Source: Desulforhabdus amnigena
Lineage (GTDB): Bacteria; Desulfobacterota; Syntrophobacteria; Syntrophobacterales; Syntrophobacteraceae
Length of the DNA: 64,000 nucleotides
Assembly: GCF_027925305.1 (NCBI RefSeq)
Contig: NZ_BSDR01000001.1
Coordinates: 3,614,501-3,678,500, forward strand
Direction: 5' to 3'
Shown here piece by piece: positions 63,790 through 64,000 of this stretch (position 1 is the first letter of the stretch; the number at the start of each line of letters is the position of its first letter). The position numbers and the translations under genes were made by a program. The notes under the pieces are model-generated. The model was not told where the DNA came from. It did not search any database and was given only the letters and a program-made list of their open reading frames with translations.

Positions 63790-64000
63790 ATGCCAAGACG
63801 AGAAGATATCAAGAAAGTGATGATCATAGGTTCTGGACCCATCGTTATCGGCCAGGCCTGTGAATTCGATTATTCCGGGACTCAGGCCTGCAAGGCGCTT
63901 CGCAGGCTCGGTTATGAGATCGTGCTGGTCAATTCCAATCCCGCAACCATCATGACCGACCCCGAAATGGCGGATGTGACTTATGTGGAACCACTTACGG
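63790..64000 (+). CDS. carB: Carbamoyl-phosphate synthase large subunit, N-terminus
   Basis: 70 residues before the right edge: [60 protein letters not shown]. These are the first ATP-grasp-associated blocks of CarB, the large subunit that makes carbamoyl phosphate for pyrimidines and arginine. GGGAGGGTG precedes ATG 63790. The gene is cut by the window, not by decay. Confidence 0.95.
   Translation, partial: MPRREDIKKVMIIGSGPIVIGQACEFDYSGTQACKALRRLGYEIVLVNSNPATIMTDPEMADVTYVEPLT

Noticed and set aside
1-64000. CRISPR array or cas genes
   Set aside because: No regularly spaced direct repeats and no Cas-like proteins were seen; the repeats present are dispersed inverted units.

Overview
The window looks like chromosome of an anaerobic, autotrophy-capable Desulfobacterota (deltaproteobacterial) organism, most like Syntrophobacterales or sulfate reducers. 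The pointer is an hdrCBA-mvhD-metV-metF operon: an electron-bifurcating methylenetetrahydrofolate reductase of the Wood-Ljungdahl pathway. Its MvhD carries an in-frame TGA that is best read as selenocysteine. The genus is inference.

Layout. 1-2075: start of livH (runs off the left edge), livK with a leader that has a good promoter, alternative RNA helices and two tandem terminators (probable transcription attenuator), then tRNA-Leu(UAA). 2076-16260: accessory, decaying region. It holds two near-identical ISAs1-family copies in inverted orientation, IS630, IS200, an unassigned DDE element whose ORF is split at an A8 run, a RepB-like primase and an ExeA/TniB-like ATPase cut by insertion sequences, a 5'-truncated IS3 element, a frameshifted secreted glycoside hydrolase, broken HTH, PP2C and hypothetical genes, an IS5 element and a 111-bp MITE-like repeat that recurs at 17.6 kb. 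16261-17514: MgtC/DUF4010 membrane protein.

17766-24620: metF, metV, mvhD(Sec), hdrA (double length), hdrB, hdrC on the minus strand. 25369-27355: an E1 alpha/beta pair of a 2-oxoacid or acetoin dehydrogenase with no E2/E3 next to it. 27673-33144: cold-shock protein, metallo-beta-lactamase-fold hydrolase, coiled-coil hypothetical, cNMP-HDOD regulator, and a thioredoxin reductase with an N-terminal double-glutaredoxin part. 33183-42621: eight-gene MoxR/Bat (Bacteroides aerotolerance-type) cluster on the minus strand, mostly with 4-bp overlaps. 43133-47842: ferritin-like protein, LUD protein, YgjP-type metallopeptidase, phosphodiesterase, and a Ser/Thr kinase fused to DUF1566. 48091-51714: 57-aa unannotated small protein and glyQS. 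51834-62234: nagZ, pbpC and a giant alpha-2-macroglobulin with a small Tyr/Arg-rich secreted protein between the last two (peptidoglycan and envelope defence). 62856-end: Val/Pro-rich secreted protein and the start of carB.

Several families of short dispersed inverted repeats sit between operons. No CRISPR array, rRNA or complete prophage was seen. The most interesting items are the livK attenuator, selenocysteine MvhD inside the Hdr-MetFV operon, the A8-split transposase, the primase/ATPase mobile remnant and the MITE-like families.
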